Shown here: positions 23,234-33,512 of the stretch, piece by piece | Layout: the number at the start of each line of letters is the position of its first letter | How positions within the stretch are numbered: the first letter of the stretch is position 1 | Assembly: GCA_020740775.1 (NCBI GenBank) | Contig: JAHEWK010000028.1 | Location: forward strand, 1-64,000 | Source: Ilyonectria destructans | Lineage: Eukaryota; Ascomycota; Sordariomycetes; Hypocreales; Nectriaceae | Direction: 5' to 3' | DNA length: 64,000 nt | Made by a program: the position numbers and the translations under genes | Notes under the pieces: model-generated | Told to the model about the DNA's origin: nothing | The model's database searches: none | The model's input: only the letters and a program-made list of their open reading frames with translations

Positions 23234-24750
23234 TGGAGCGATAGGGCATGGATTACTTCCCCAGTCCTTCTAGCTAGAACAGCTAGCGTTGGGAACAAGG
23301 GGATAGTGAGAGAGCGCGTCGAGGGACTAGGTGTTGTACGGGCTTGAGAGTCTTGGCGGGCTTGATTGCGTTGGTTATTCAATCGCAGCTTCTGATATTC
23401 CTTCCTAGTTATCCTAGCCAGGCGGCCGTGTTCCCGTTTGGGTCGGGCAAGGCATTTTGGGTCGTCTGCCGTATGAGGGGCTAGGCAGTTGGCACACTGT
23501 TGGTCGTGGTTGCAGGCTGTGTCGCTATGGGCAGCTTGTCCGCAGAGCCGGCATCGGGCTGTTCGAGTACAGTACCTTCGAGGATGGTATCCCCAGCAGT
23601 TATCGCATTGTGTGGGCGGGTTCTTCTTGGTGACAAGCTGTGCCGGTTGGCTAATGCCAAAGAGTGTGAATCGGGTTCTGAGGGGTCTGAGGAAAGAGAT
23701 CAGGACTGTAATAAGATGGTCCTCTGGTTGCGTGTGCTGTGATAAGCGCCAGCTGGTTGGTTCGTAGCCTGTTTGGATTTTGGCTTCGTCTTCGATGAGG
23801 GCTTCTAGCTCAATTGGCTGCCCTAGGTGGTCTTGAATGGTCCGAGGGCAGCCTTTCACTACATAGGTGTGCCATTTTTGAGAGATCTCTATCTTCTCGG
23901 CTCCCAGTAGAGAAGTCAATTGGGGCTCAGCTTCCAGTATCTTTGTATAAGTTATGCGGTCGGCAGGTCGGATAGCCCAGCCAGTCTTAACTAGCCAGGC
24001 TTGTGGGATTGTTTTAGAAGGAAGGTCCAGGGCTTGTGCGATCATAAGCCTGATAGTCATAGGGGACTTCGTCCAAGCAGGGGAGCATTCATCTAGTCGT
24101 ATGTAGATGCGTAGGTCTTCAGTTTGGCGGGTAGGCGGCTGTTGAGGCTGGGTCTGGAGTCTATCGGAGCTATCAGTCTCTCGGGCTTGGCGGGGTCTTT
24201 GGGTCTGCTGCTGGGCTGGTTGCTTGATTCCGGCGGCAAGCTTGCTAGCGTAGGTTGTTGGGTTCTGGCAGGGAGACCCAGATAGAGCATTAGGCCAGAG
24301 AGAGATGCAGGCATCCTTCATTTCCTTCATAAATTGTTGTGTGTGAGTGGAAGTGAATTCCTTCGCTGCGTCATCCAGCCCAGCGCACACCGCCTTAAAG
24401 GCCTTGATCTTGTCCTCAAGAATTGAGCGGCTTTGCTCGGCGATCTTGATGGCTGCATCTGCGCTTGCCATTGCTGCATCCTGGCCAGCAAAGATTGAGG
24501 AGTCTAGATCGGCGGCAGCTATATTCGGGCTTATTAGGGGTTGCTGGATCCTTGTTGAGTTCGGTTGAGGGGCGTTTCCCACCGCCCTTATCGGGGTCCT
24601 TGGCTGCTGCTGCTCCTGCTGCGGCGGCGTGGTGTAGTCCTCGAAGTCCATAAGATCTTGCTCGTGGCTTACAATGATTTCTGATCTGACATCTGGGTCG
24701 GGATCTAGGCCGGGGTCGGGGTGACCCGGGGCGACAGGCCCGGCGGCCAT
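23230..24750 (-). CDS. LINE ORF1, gag-like protein with CCHC knuckles
   Basis: The 506-residue open frame starts with ATG at 24750. The N-terminal half is rich in Gln, Pro and Asp; a middle region contains LRIYIRLDE and RPADRITYTKILEAE. The C-terminal part has clustered zinc-knuckle motifs: CDNCWGYHPRRYC, CRLCGQAAHSDTAC and CANCLAPHTADDPKC. This is the usual gag of fungal Tad-like LINEs, which binds element RNA. The frame is intact, unlike ORF2. Its TGA stop overlaps the beginning of ORF2 (CAGTGACTC), suggesting translational coupling or stop-restart. Confidence 0.85.
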   Translation of the reverse strand: MAAGPVAPGHPDPGLDPDPDVRSEIIVSHEQDLMDFEDYTTPPQQEQQQPRTPIRAVGNAPQPNSTRIQQPLISPNIAAADLDSSIFAGQDAAMASADAAIKIAEQSRSILEDKIKAFKAVCAGLDDAAKEFTSTHTQQFMKEMKDACISLWPNALSGSPCQNPTTYASKLAAGIKQPAQQQTQRPRQARETDSSDRLQTQPQQPPTRQTEDLRIYIRLDECSPAWTKSPMTIRLMIAQALDLPSKTIPQAWLVKTGWAIRPADRITYTKILEAEPQLTSLLGAEKIEISQKWHTYVVKGCPRTIQDHLGQPIELEALIEDEAKIQTGYEPTSWRLSQHTQPEDHLITVLISFLRPLRTRFTLFGISQPAQLVTKKNPPTQCDNCWGYHPRRYCTRTARCRLCGQAAHSDTACNHDQQCANCLAPHTADDPKCLARPKREHGRLARITRKEYQKLRLNNQRNQARQDSQARTTPSPSTRSLTIPLFPTLAVLARRTGEVIHALSLQ

Positions 24751-25189
24751 CGCAATTGAGGTGTTGAGTGGGGTGTTAGTGTTTTTGGTGTGTTGTGGGG
24801 CACTTCCTTAGCAGCTGATGCCAAGAAAGTTAGATGCGGGGGGAAGGTAAGATACAGTGGAAGGAGAAAGAAGTAAGAGCAGTATAGGGTAGGTGTAGTT
24901 AAGGACCGCAGTTGGGGTAGAATAAAACTATATTATGGTACGAAAAGTGGGACTGCAGCAGTCAATCTGCAAGCCGTATACTGTAGTAAGCAGAAAGAGA
25001 TACAGGGAGTATAGGGTCAATGTAGTTAACGACCGGAGTTAGGGTAGAAATTAGCCAGAGCCTGTAGCCAGTTGTCAGTAGAGGTGCAAAGGTAGAAACC
25101 CATAATTAGATATATGCTGTTGTGAGAGTAAGCCCATTATCAGCAGTAGTCCACAGTGGTCCGTAACCAGTTATCAGATGCAACCCGTC
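24751..25189. other. LINE leader, proximal part
   Basis: About 440 bp upstream of the LINE gag start on the minus strand. It has degenerate similarity between two blocks (around 24880-24930 and 24985-25040, both with GTATAGGGT(A/C) and GTAGTTAA(G/C)GACCG), suggesting an old internal duplication of the leader. No gene. Confidence 0.5.
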
Positions 25190-25575
25190 GTCAGCAGGAA
25201 GCAGTTGTAGGGGAAGCCATTGTAGGGGAAGCCGTTGCCAGGGGAAAGCCATTGTCAGAGAAAAGCCAGTGTGAGCATGAGCCCATTGAGAGAGGAAAAG
25301 TCCGTTGTTAGAGGCAAGCTATTACATATAAGCAGGAAAACTATTGGCAGGGGAAAGACATTATCAAAGGCAAGCTGTAGTAGGCAGAAAAGCTATTGTC
25401 AGGGGAAAGCCATTGTAAGCACAAAGACAAGCCATTATTAGAGAAAAGCCATTATCAGAGGAAAGGTATTATAAGCAGGAAAGCCATTATAAGCAGGAAA
25501 GTCGTTATTAAAGGTAAGCCGTAGTAGGCAGAAAAGCCATTGTCACAGGCAAGCCGTTGTTAGAGAAAAGCCAAT
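25190..25575 (-). repeat. Degenerate short-unit array in the LINE leader
   Basis: About 385 bp of loosely repeated 16-22 bp words of the type (G)GAAAGCCATTGTCAG, with variants such as GCCATTATAAGCAGGAAA and GCCGTAGTAGGCAGAAAA. Unit length and sequence vary, so this is not a satellite and not a CRISPR array. It sits upstream of the LINE gag gene, in the position where some LINEs carry tandem promoter monomers. Confidence 0.7.
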
Positions 25576-25608
25576 AGCCCGTGGTCAAGAACCCTGAGGT
25601 TATGTATT

Positions 25609-25694
25609 GCGACATCTAGTAGATGTCAATTAAATTTAGGTGGGAAAGCGAAACTCACTAGCATGACATAGGGCAACTGTCAATTAACTCATAG
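25609..25694 (+). repeat. Dispersed 86-bp repeat, copy 2
   Basis: Inverted partner of 7068-7153 at about 95% identity. It ends CTCATAG, immediately before the CATACTTGGG end of the hAT element at 25696, whereas copy 1 continues into unrelated sequence at the same point. This fixes the element boundary to within a base or two. Confidence 0.7.
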
Positions 25695-26427
25695 ACATAC
25701 TTGGGCATTGTAGAGGGAGCTCTACCCACTCTACCCGGTGGGGTAGAGGAGGTATCTCATCTACTCTACCCAGGTAGAGTAGAGTAGAAGTGGGTAGAGC
25801 TACCCACGCTACCCACTCCTAATTGGTCAATTAGATCTTATCATTTGATAAGATTGTAAGATTGTAGATACCGAAGTCCTTGAGGAGTCGTCTAATTTTA
25901 TTGATTCTGCTCAATATATATTATAGTGACCTCTCACGTAAGTTCAGATGCTACCGAATATACTGCCTGCTACTGCCTGCACTAGCTTGGCTACTGCCTA
26001 CCTGCAGCCTACTTGACACTACGTTGAATAGTTCACTCCTTTGAATATATATGTAGCTAGAAACCTTTACAAAGAATCAACTTAATTCTCATCTCCTTCC
26101 CTACCTATTACTACTGGCATCCACATCAAGATATTATTTTGTACTCAATATTTATTATATATATCTCTAACTATATCTTTCTCACAGGATTTATTATCCC
26201 TTACCGTCCCTACAACGCCCTCCACGCTGAACCTCTCCTTGCCGGCGCCCAGTGTTGCTTCCAGTGCTCCTCCGAGTATTGCCTCGATTCCCGCCGAGAA
26301 ACTTTCAATCTGGACCTTCTTTCGATATGCCAGAGGTTCAGAGCCCGAATTCAGGCTAAAGGAGAGATCTAATCGAAGTGGGAAGTCCTCAAATAAACGC
26401 CTACATTACTGTATAGTCTGTTGGGAT

Positions 26428-28945
26428 TAGGGATGCATCGAGGTAAATTACCAGGAGGTAAATTACCAAAACCCCTAGGTAAATGACGGTCATAAACCCG
26501 AGGTTTATGACGCGTCATTTATTACGTGCTTCCAGTACTATTTGGTGACTACGGAACGGCGTCGGTGGAATGATATACGCACATACAGTCTGGTGTGCAT
26601 TGGTATTCGTCGGAGATGAGGTACCGATCACACCAAAATCGGCTGTGCGGGTATAAGAGGTCCATACCCCCGTGCAACGGCTCTGTGTTCGTTTCTTCGT
26701 TAAAACTCCCAGACTTGCTACTTCAATATGACAGTATTATATTTCTCGAAAGCCAACTTATTTACATTTCAACGTTAATAAACAGACTCTGTCTCTGCGT
26801 CTGTGCCTGTATCTACAAAAATGCAGTCCTGGAAGTCGTCCTCGAGCTCTAAGAGCAACTTCACGTCAGCCGTCTCCCAGGATTGGCCGCTCGGCATTCT
26901 CCAAGGTGTCTCTTGGGCTGTCTTAAGTTTTCTTAACATCTGACTATTCATATATATGAATGTCAATTTATTGGTGCTAGTGACAGTAAGACGATTGCGA
27001 ATCTTGTTGTGGAGGAAATTGATCGAGGAAAAAGATCTCTCAGAAGGTATGGAATTAGCCAAAGCGCCCAGTATTCGTTTGGCTAATGCAGCGAGTGATA
27101 CATTCATAGAATGAAGATACCGCTAACTGTCAAGGACGTGTTGGTGGTGCGGAGTGCCCTCGGATGCTGCTCTGTATATGCGACTTCCTGGGCTAAAGAG
27201 GTTGCCCTCCCGAGCTCTAAATTGACAAAACTCCCGGAAGATATTGCCGTATTTCTCAGCGTTGGTGTTGTCCTCAAGAAAGTTGTGTGCTCTTCTGACA
27301 ATGTCTGTGGTCAACAAATGGTGCTTTGGGTCGGTAGTGGCAGGGTCCAAAGCAAAGGCTATGTAGTGTATGTCGTCCGTTTGTACGTCAAACTGTTGCT
27401 TTTGTAATGCCTTCAGTTCTTGGTAGTTTATTAGTGGGCCCTGACCAGCTTCTTCTAATGCGTCCCATGAAGCCTGAATGGATAGCCAATGTGGAATGGC
27501 CTCCCCAAGACCCGTGCGGTCGCGTTCTGAGTTGGCTTGGGTATGGCCAATCGGCTGAAGAACTTTGAATAATATTTCCAGATTGGCCCAAAATTCGAGA
27601 TCGTTAATATATGATATCACCTGAGGTAGACTTGACTGTGTCACCTGTTCCTCCTCTTTGACAATTACCGGCTTCATTCCGTTGAGAATAACTGGATTGC
27701 GTGCGAAAGCTCGAAGGGCGTCTTTGTTGGCAAACACAGATTTAATAGCAGTAAGTTGTGTTCCCCAGTGTGTGATTGCAGCAGTAATGAACGCCTTGTG
27801 CTGCCCGTAGTATTCCTGCTGATGAATGCGAAGCCTTGACAACTGCAATTTGGCTTTCTTAAAGAAGGCAATGAGAAAAGTAATCTTCCTAAAGATTGGC
27901 ATCCACCGCTTCGACTCCACAATGTCTTTGATAAGCAATTGAAGTCCGTGAGAATCGCACAAGATATAAAGGCAGTGGCTGAACTCTAGCAGCGCTTTTA
28001 TTTCTCGATGAAGCTTTCTTATCGTGCTATATGTATCTGTACAGATAGCATTCAGCCGCGAGAAATCGTGTCCGAATATTTCAAGAAGAGATGGCTTGAT
28101 AAGGCTCAAGGTCGTCAATGCCGTGTGATCATGATCTTTAGTATCGATTGTCGTCCAGTAAAATGCAACCGAACTAGGAATTTCAATAGATATATTGATA
28201 ATTCGGTTGCTTGAGATATCATCTGAGGCATCGAATATGACGTTGAGATGCGGGGCCTCGTCCAGAAGAGCCTTGACACGTTGCTGATAGTCCAGGTAGA
28301 CAGGGTCGAGGAATGAGGCAACTCGATTGCGATCTGGAGGTTTATATGCCGAATTTAGCATTTGGAATAGTTTCAGTGTCTCAGGCTCTTCATAGAGGGA
28401 ATAGGGTTTGCCGGAGGTAAAGACTGCGACGGCGGCTTGACGGTCCAATGCATCCTTAGATGCTTTGCTAACACTATCCAACTTAGTGTTGATGAGCGGT
28501 TGTCAGCTGGGAATGACTTCATGAAGCTGTCGATATGCGGTGCATTGCGTGTGAAGGTGTCGAAGTTGTTTGGAGGTGTGCTTCGCCATAGTCTTTGAGC
28601 AGAGCTTGCAGACTACACGGTTCAGCGTAAAGCCCTCTTCCGAAGCCGGCCGGAAATATTCGTCAATGCCATGAAGTTTAGGACGACCTCCCCGATTGGT
28701 CATATTGACTCAGTAATGACCATAAATAGTTGTTGTCGGTGAAGAAATCTCAACAGCAACATCGGGGGGTGATGAAGCCTCCTTAGGGGTCGCAACAACT
28801 CATGGTCGTCCCCCACCCCAACCCCTTTTGGGATAGTCACTAAACCCAATTAGGAAGGAGGTTTATGACGGTAAATTACCCGTCAGTTGGGGTTTATGAC
28901 GTCAATTGGTAACTTGGGGTTTATGACGTCAAAAACGCATCCCTA
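26428..28945 (-). mobile_element. Complete nested hAT element with perfect 8-bp TSD
   Basis: The ends are TAGGGATGC and GCATCCCTA. The flanks are an exact 8-bp duplication, GTTGGGAT, at 26420-26427 and 28946-28953, the hAT hallmark. Subterminal words recur at both ends (AGGTAAATTACC on the left; GTTTATGACGTCA and GGTAAATTACC on the right). It inserted into the zinc-finger exon of the outer hAT transposase and is therefore younger than that element. Confidence 0.92.
26775..28703 (-). pseudogene. hAT transposase of the nested element, two nonsense codons
   Basis: A single frame of 642 codons runs from ATG at 28703. It has an N-terminal BED-like finger (CKLCSKTMAKHTSKQLRHL), a central DUF659/RNase-H-like region (VIFDASDDISSNRII, ILCDSHGLQLLIKDIVES), and a C-terminal dimerisation domain (RILGALANSIPSERSFSS). 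In-frame stops occur after EVIPS (TGA near 28503) and after HVLDS (TAG near 27124). Both fit C-to-T changes (CGA to TGA, CAG to TAG). No frameshift is present, so decay is recent and limited to point changes. Confidence 0.85.
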
Positions 28946-31856
28946 GTTGGGATAATAAAAAGAAGAGTTGGAGTACAATATATACATCAGGAGCCCGGGA
29001 TTACCTTCGTCTCAATCACCCATCTCTATGGAAGAGATGGCTGGATATAGAAGACCGGCAAACCTCCTTGAAGCCTAAATTAGTGCCTGGTTTAGCGGCG
29101 GAAAGGGACGAGACCAACACCCAACTCGACCACCTCACTATAGAGGGGTGATGCACAGAGATGTGTCGCCGCAGGCGTCTTGTGAGGTCAGCCCGAAGCT
29201 GCACCAGACTACGCGTATGAGGTCTGATAGGTCCGTGATTTGGCCCACTAGATAGCGAAGCATCTCATGAGATGATATATTGACCTTGTTGCGATAAAGG
29301 ACAGTGGCAAGGCATCAATTGATCGCATGGCAGGGTCAATATCTGGCGAGGTCGAAGACCGAGGTTGGACAGGGATCGGATAAGACGTAGGAATAGGCAC
29401 GAAGGGACCTTTAGAATGAAAGGATAAAATCTCTCAGCAACAGAATTCCTCTCTAGAGAGAGATACAGCCTCTAATTGAGACTGATATCTCTGGTATGTC
29501 TCTCGATGAGAAAAGAAGATGATGTCCCTGGAAGCTGTGCACAGCTTCCTCCCCTACTTATCCTCACTACACCCCTGCTAGCAACCACCTAGCCTAAAAG
29601 TCCCAATCTGCCCGCCAAACTGGCCAGCGGTTTATGAATTCTTTTTTGCTTCAAAAGGATGAGGCTTCAAGAGAACTGGTCCTCCGAGAGGCTTATGATC
29701 GGCTGCGGTATCTTCAGGCGTTGCTAGCACTCTGTGCTAGAAGGAGGCTTCCTCTCAATGCTATTGAGTGGCCAGAACTCTATAATCTCCTCCTCTCTGC
29801 TAATCTAGAGATCTCAAATCTTATATACTTTAGCAGAAGAATATTCACTCGTGCCCTTATTCTCAACTACAAGAGATATTATTAAACACTCCAGAGCAAC
29901 ATCCAGAAAGCTATTGGGGATATCCATATATCAACAGATATATAGATATCTCCAGCTCGAAAGGTATACCTCTGTATCTGTATTAGATGGATCTCCCAGG
30001 ATTACCAGTTCAAATATGGGATGCTAGTACTCCTACAGGTACTCTTTAGTCACTCTGGAGAGATCCAGGCGGCTATTATCCTCTGCACCCTTAAATCCTT
30101 CGGGATAACAACTAAACTTGGCTATTACACTGGAGATAATGCCACTTTAAATGATACTCTACTCATAGAGCTCTCTCGGTCTCTAAAACTTGAATTTGGA
30201 GTTTATATATACTAGCTTTTAGATGGTTATTCACTTATATCGAACAGATATAATCCAATTACCCACTGCATCCACTGCCTTAATAATATTCTTAATCTTG
30301 CTCTTCAAGCCTTTCTTCTTGCCACCTTAAAAGAAGCTCTTAAAGTTGCTCTTACGGCTATTGAAGAGACGGAAGATGCTGACCCTTACGAGCTATTCTC
30401 CGCCTATCTTGATGTGCCGGTTGTTGACAATAATCCGGCCTCAATAAGAGCTCATGAACAAGCCCAGAGAAGAGGGAGTAAAGTTAAAGTAAAGTATAAA
30501 GATTTTAAAGGCTGGGGTGCTACTACTGTGCTCTAGAAGCTTCATAATCTAGCTGTATGGCTTCAAAATAGCTCTATCTATTATAATCGATGGGTAGAGG
30601 CTTTCGGCATTACATTAGGGATTGATAACAACACTCAATAGTCCTTATAGTATCATCTCATCAAGCATACAACACACAAGGAGCGAGAGATTAAGAACTT
30701 TATTGATAAACACCCTAAATATAATAACTTTCGACTCAATAGTGTTAAGTAGGATATACTTAAGCATATAGAGAGATTTCTTTCTGTATTTGCTAGTAGT
30801 ACACTATAGGTTGAAGGCAGTGAGGCTTCATTATCCCAGAGTCTTATCCTGATGGATGCTATCCTTACCTTCTTTAAGAATCAGAAGGTTTATCCTATTT
30901 CATAAGATAATACTTAAAGCTGATATTTTATAGGTGCTTTATAAATTAGGCCCAGAGAAGGACCTCCATATAGTTCATTCTATTGAGATGGGCTGGTTTA
31001 TTCTTAATAAATACTACGCCCTCATTGAGTCAACACCAGTATACACCGCCGCAATACTTCTCGATCCCTCAAAGCGGAAGTATTATCTTCTTCAGAACTA
31101 GCCTGAAGAGTGGCATCAGAAGACTATTGATGCTGCTTATTCAATCTGGCAGAAGGAATACGCACATCTCCCTCATGAATCACTCCCTGCTGCTGCTGCT
31201 GCTGCTGATATCGATGCATCTCATCCATCCTCAAAGAAGAGAGTAAAGAATGAATTAGACCGGCTGAAACATCATCTAAGAGTTCAACCTACTTTACAAG
31301 AGGATAAAGATACATTTATGGCGTTTATTGAAGATAAAACTATCGATCTTAATGCTCTAAAGATAACTCCTCTTCAGTGGTGGTTAGTTCCAGAGCAGCG
31401 CCGGCGCTATCCTCGTCTCCACCGTATGGCCATCAATATCCTCTCAATCGCACCTTCATCCGCTGAACCAGAACAACAATTCTCGGGCGCACGCCTTACG
31501 CAGAGCTGGGATAGGCTTAGGTTATCGCCAGAGAACCTCCAGAGGTTAGAGTGCATGGGCAACTGGTTTGCGAGGAAGCTCATCTCTTCGGAGGAGCTGC
31601 TAGCGATGATTGTAGAGGCTGTGGAGATGGATGATGAGATGGATATTGATTTCGATGAGGAGGATTGGGATGTATAATATAAAGAGGCATATTTCGAAGA
31701 ATTGAGCATATACAGTATTTACCTTTCCTACCTACCCTATCGTCTACCCACCAATCTACCCACTACTCTACCCACCACTCTACCCACTCTACCCGGGTAG
31801 GGTAGAGGAGACCACTCCTCTACCTGGGTAGGGTAGAGAAGTGGGTAGAGCTCCCT

Positions 31857-33512
31857 CTACTCTACAATGCCCAAGTATGCCTGGTCGCCTATGCTTAAAT
31901 TCAAAGCGCGACACGAGGTTGCCCCCTCAAACCTGACCATCTCCACATCTTCGACAATGGGTTTCTGACTTCCAATTTCATCAGCTTCACCGGAATACTC
32001 CCCTGTGGTAGTGTTGACGCTCGGCTTATTGTGGCCGACAGACTGTAGCACGTAGCCTCCACCGTGATTGGTATGGCGTGGGCAACTTCGAGAGATGATG
32101 TTACTTGTTGACCCAGAAGTTCCCTCAAGAACACCTGGAAGGAATCTCTGAATCAGTATCTTAAATGTGCCCGTGCAAGATAAGACGAGGGCGAGATGGA
32201 TTTCAACAGATGACCAGTTCAATGATTCGACCTAATATCTCAGTTAGAACCAGGCAATGGGGTAAATATGTGTTAATAGGGGCGTACAGTCGTCCCTAGG
32301 TAACTGTCAGTAGGTATTTAAAGGCAGATTGAAGTTTCCTTACAGGTATTATCACCGCGGTCTAGATCCACATCACCGCGGTCTAGATCCACGATCAGCC
32401 ATTAAGTTTGGGAAGGCTAGGGGAGAGACTTACAACTTGGGGCATATAACAAACGCACAAGGATTACCAGGCGGAAAACACTCGCAACTAGAACACTTCT
32501 TACCATTAGAGCCTATGGCAAATCACTTACTGACTTAGCCGAGAAGACACTTACAGAAAACCTAGCCCAAACACCAATACCAATCCTATCCGCTGCCTTT
32601 TGGGTACTATCGGATGGTCAGTATCGTATTTGCCACCAATATCTGTCTACTTACAATTTAGACTCCAGAGGATGTGTAGTGGCATGATATAGATGGCAAT
32701 GTCAAAGACAATGTTTGTGGTCGTAATAAACATGTAAAATGCGCTTATGTTGATGCACTGGCCTGGGATATCTAGTTGCCAGAGTTTCTTAAAAGGCAAG
32801 CATAACAACATAGGTACCACCGAAACGGCAATGCCAAAAGCAGAAACCAGGACCATCGAGACGTATAAAACCAGGCGGTAGGTCTTGTGAGGGGCAATGC
32901 GCAGGTAAAGACTGAGGTAGGATAGCCTAATAAACATCTGACAGAGTCCGTAAATTAACTGCTGACTTATTAGTGCTAATCCCCGAAATACAGAGCGAGC
33001 ATGGTTAACTCACGCCTTGCGACAACATGACCCGAGTGTATATTGGCACATTAACGGGTTCCAGGTATTCAATATGGAGCCCCTCTCCATATCTTGTGGC
33101 TGGTTTTACGTTAGCAAAGACCGAGGCAAAGTTATCAAGGCTGAAACAACCTACAGAGCATATAGAGTGTCGAGAGTGTCAGGCCAAAAAGAAATGCGAT
33201 CGCAATGAGAACTGTATTATTATCACTACGCCATTTGGAACCAACGTTACAGAAAGAGCACCAACCGTCCTCAGCTCCAACATTCTTAACAATGAAGGCC
33301 CGGGTGGAAAGTCTCGACGTAATAGCGAGGATCGAAAGAATCACTAATGCGATATTTAGCCCGAAGATCGAAGTTCGTCGGTCTTCCATAGTTGCGAATG
33401 CTTTATTTGGAATGTCGGGAAATAATGGACGGAGAGTTCGAGAGAATTTGAGAGCTGTCTTCACTCGTATATATCTTATCCAAGATGCTTCGGAGCGTGA
33501 GCCTGGAATCAA
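31857..33512 (-). pseudogene. PTH11-like rhodopsin-domain membrane protein, disrupted
   Basis: Fragments on the minus strand follow the order of the fungal rhodopsin-domain/PTH11-like family. The N-terminal helix (33395-33270) encodes MEDRRTSIFGLNIALVILSI, then VKNVGAEDG. A second part has LIAIAFLFGLTLSTLYML, and a spliced part has HIEYLEPVNVPIYTRVML. The third (32937-32650) is MFIRLSYLSLYLRIAPHKTY to INISAFYMFITTTNIVFDIA. The C-terminal part (32222-31857) begins NWSSVEIHLALVLSC. The expected helix between 32640 and 32240 is missing and replaced by non-coding sequence with a 21-bp tandem duplication. The last codons (AYLGIVE, stop) read into the end of the hAT element, so the native C-terminus is lost. 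Such proteins are putative plasma-membrane receptors. Confidence 0.65.
32351..32392. repeat. Perfect 21-bp tandem duplication
   Basis: ATCACCGCGGTCTAGATCCA plus C is repeated twice head to tail without mismatch, inside the non-coding gap of the PTH11-like pseudogene. It is recent by its identity. Confidence 0.85.

Larger units (their letters stand above)
22421..25600 (-). mobile_element. LINE (Tad/I-clade-like) retrotransposon, missing reverse transcriptase
   Basis: The minus-strand order is: repeat-rich leader (about 25600-24800), gag-like ORF1 (24750-23230), then ORF2 starting in overlap with the ORF1 stop and encoding only the endonuclease. The element stops near 22421, before any reverse transcriptase. 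Most LINE copies lose the 5' end; this one keeps the 5' end and lacks the 3' part, so it was cut secondarily, perhaps together with the LTR-like fragment beside it. Confidence 0.8.
26224..31677 (+). pseudogene. hAT transposase of the outer element, split and with many stops
   Basis: The 5' part (from about 26224) reads into a BED-type zinc finger, ending HYCIVCWD at 26427, where the nested element sits. Skipping that element and one copy of its target duplication, the frame resumes NKKKSWSTIYTSGARDYL from 28954. The body (29634-30900) shows SHSGEIQAAIILCTLKSFG, LGYYTGDNATLNDTLL and CLNNILNLALQAFL, typical of the RNase-H-like hAT core. The last open part (31318-31677) is the dimerisation domain, with WWLVPEQRRRYPRL and SIAPSSAEPEQQFSGARL. 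Stops at about 30214, 30535, 30642, 30649, 30752 and 30810 are TAG, readable as former CAG or TGG. Between 28996 and 29600 no transposase sense is recognisable. Confidence 0.8.
25696..31879 (+). mobile_element. Decayed hAT transposon carrying a nested hAT element
   Basis: The ends are inverted repeats: CATACTTGGGCATTGTAGAG followed by GGAGCTCTACCC on the left (25696-25728), and its complement on the right (ending 31879) with an extra TAGAG. Inside both ends are dense subterminal CTACCC/GGGTAG motifs (at least seven between 31733 and 31797). A decayed hAT transposase lies between. A second hAT element occupies 26428-28945. Without it the element is about 3.66 kb. No 8-bp duplication is visible at the outer ends. 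Confidence 0.75.

Noticed and set aside
25190..25575. CRISPR-like array
   Set aside because: Units vary in length and sequence, there are no uniform spacers, and the genome is fungal.
25688..31887. 8-bp target duplication for the outer hAT
   Set aside because: The flanking 8-mers (CTCATAGA on the left, CCTGGTCG on the right) differ. The apparent match CTTGGG/CCCAAG is inverted and belongs to the terminal repeat.
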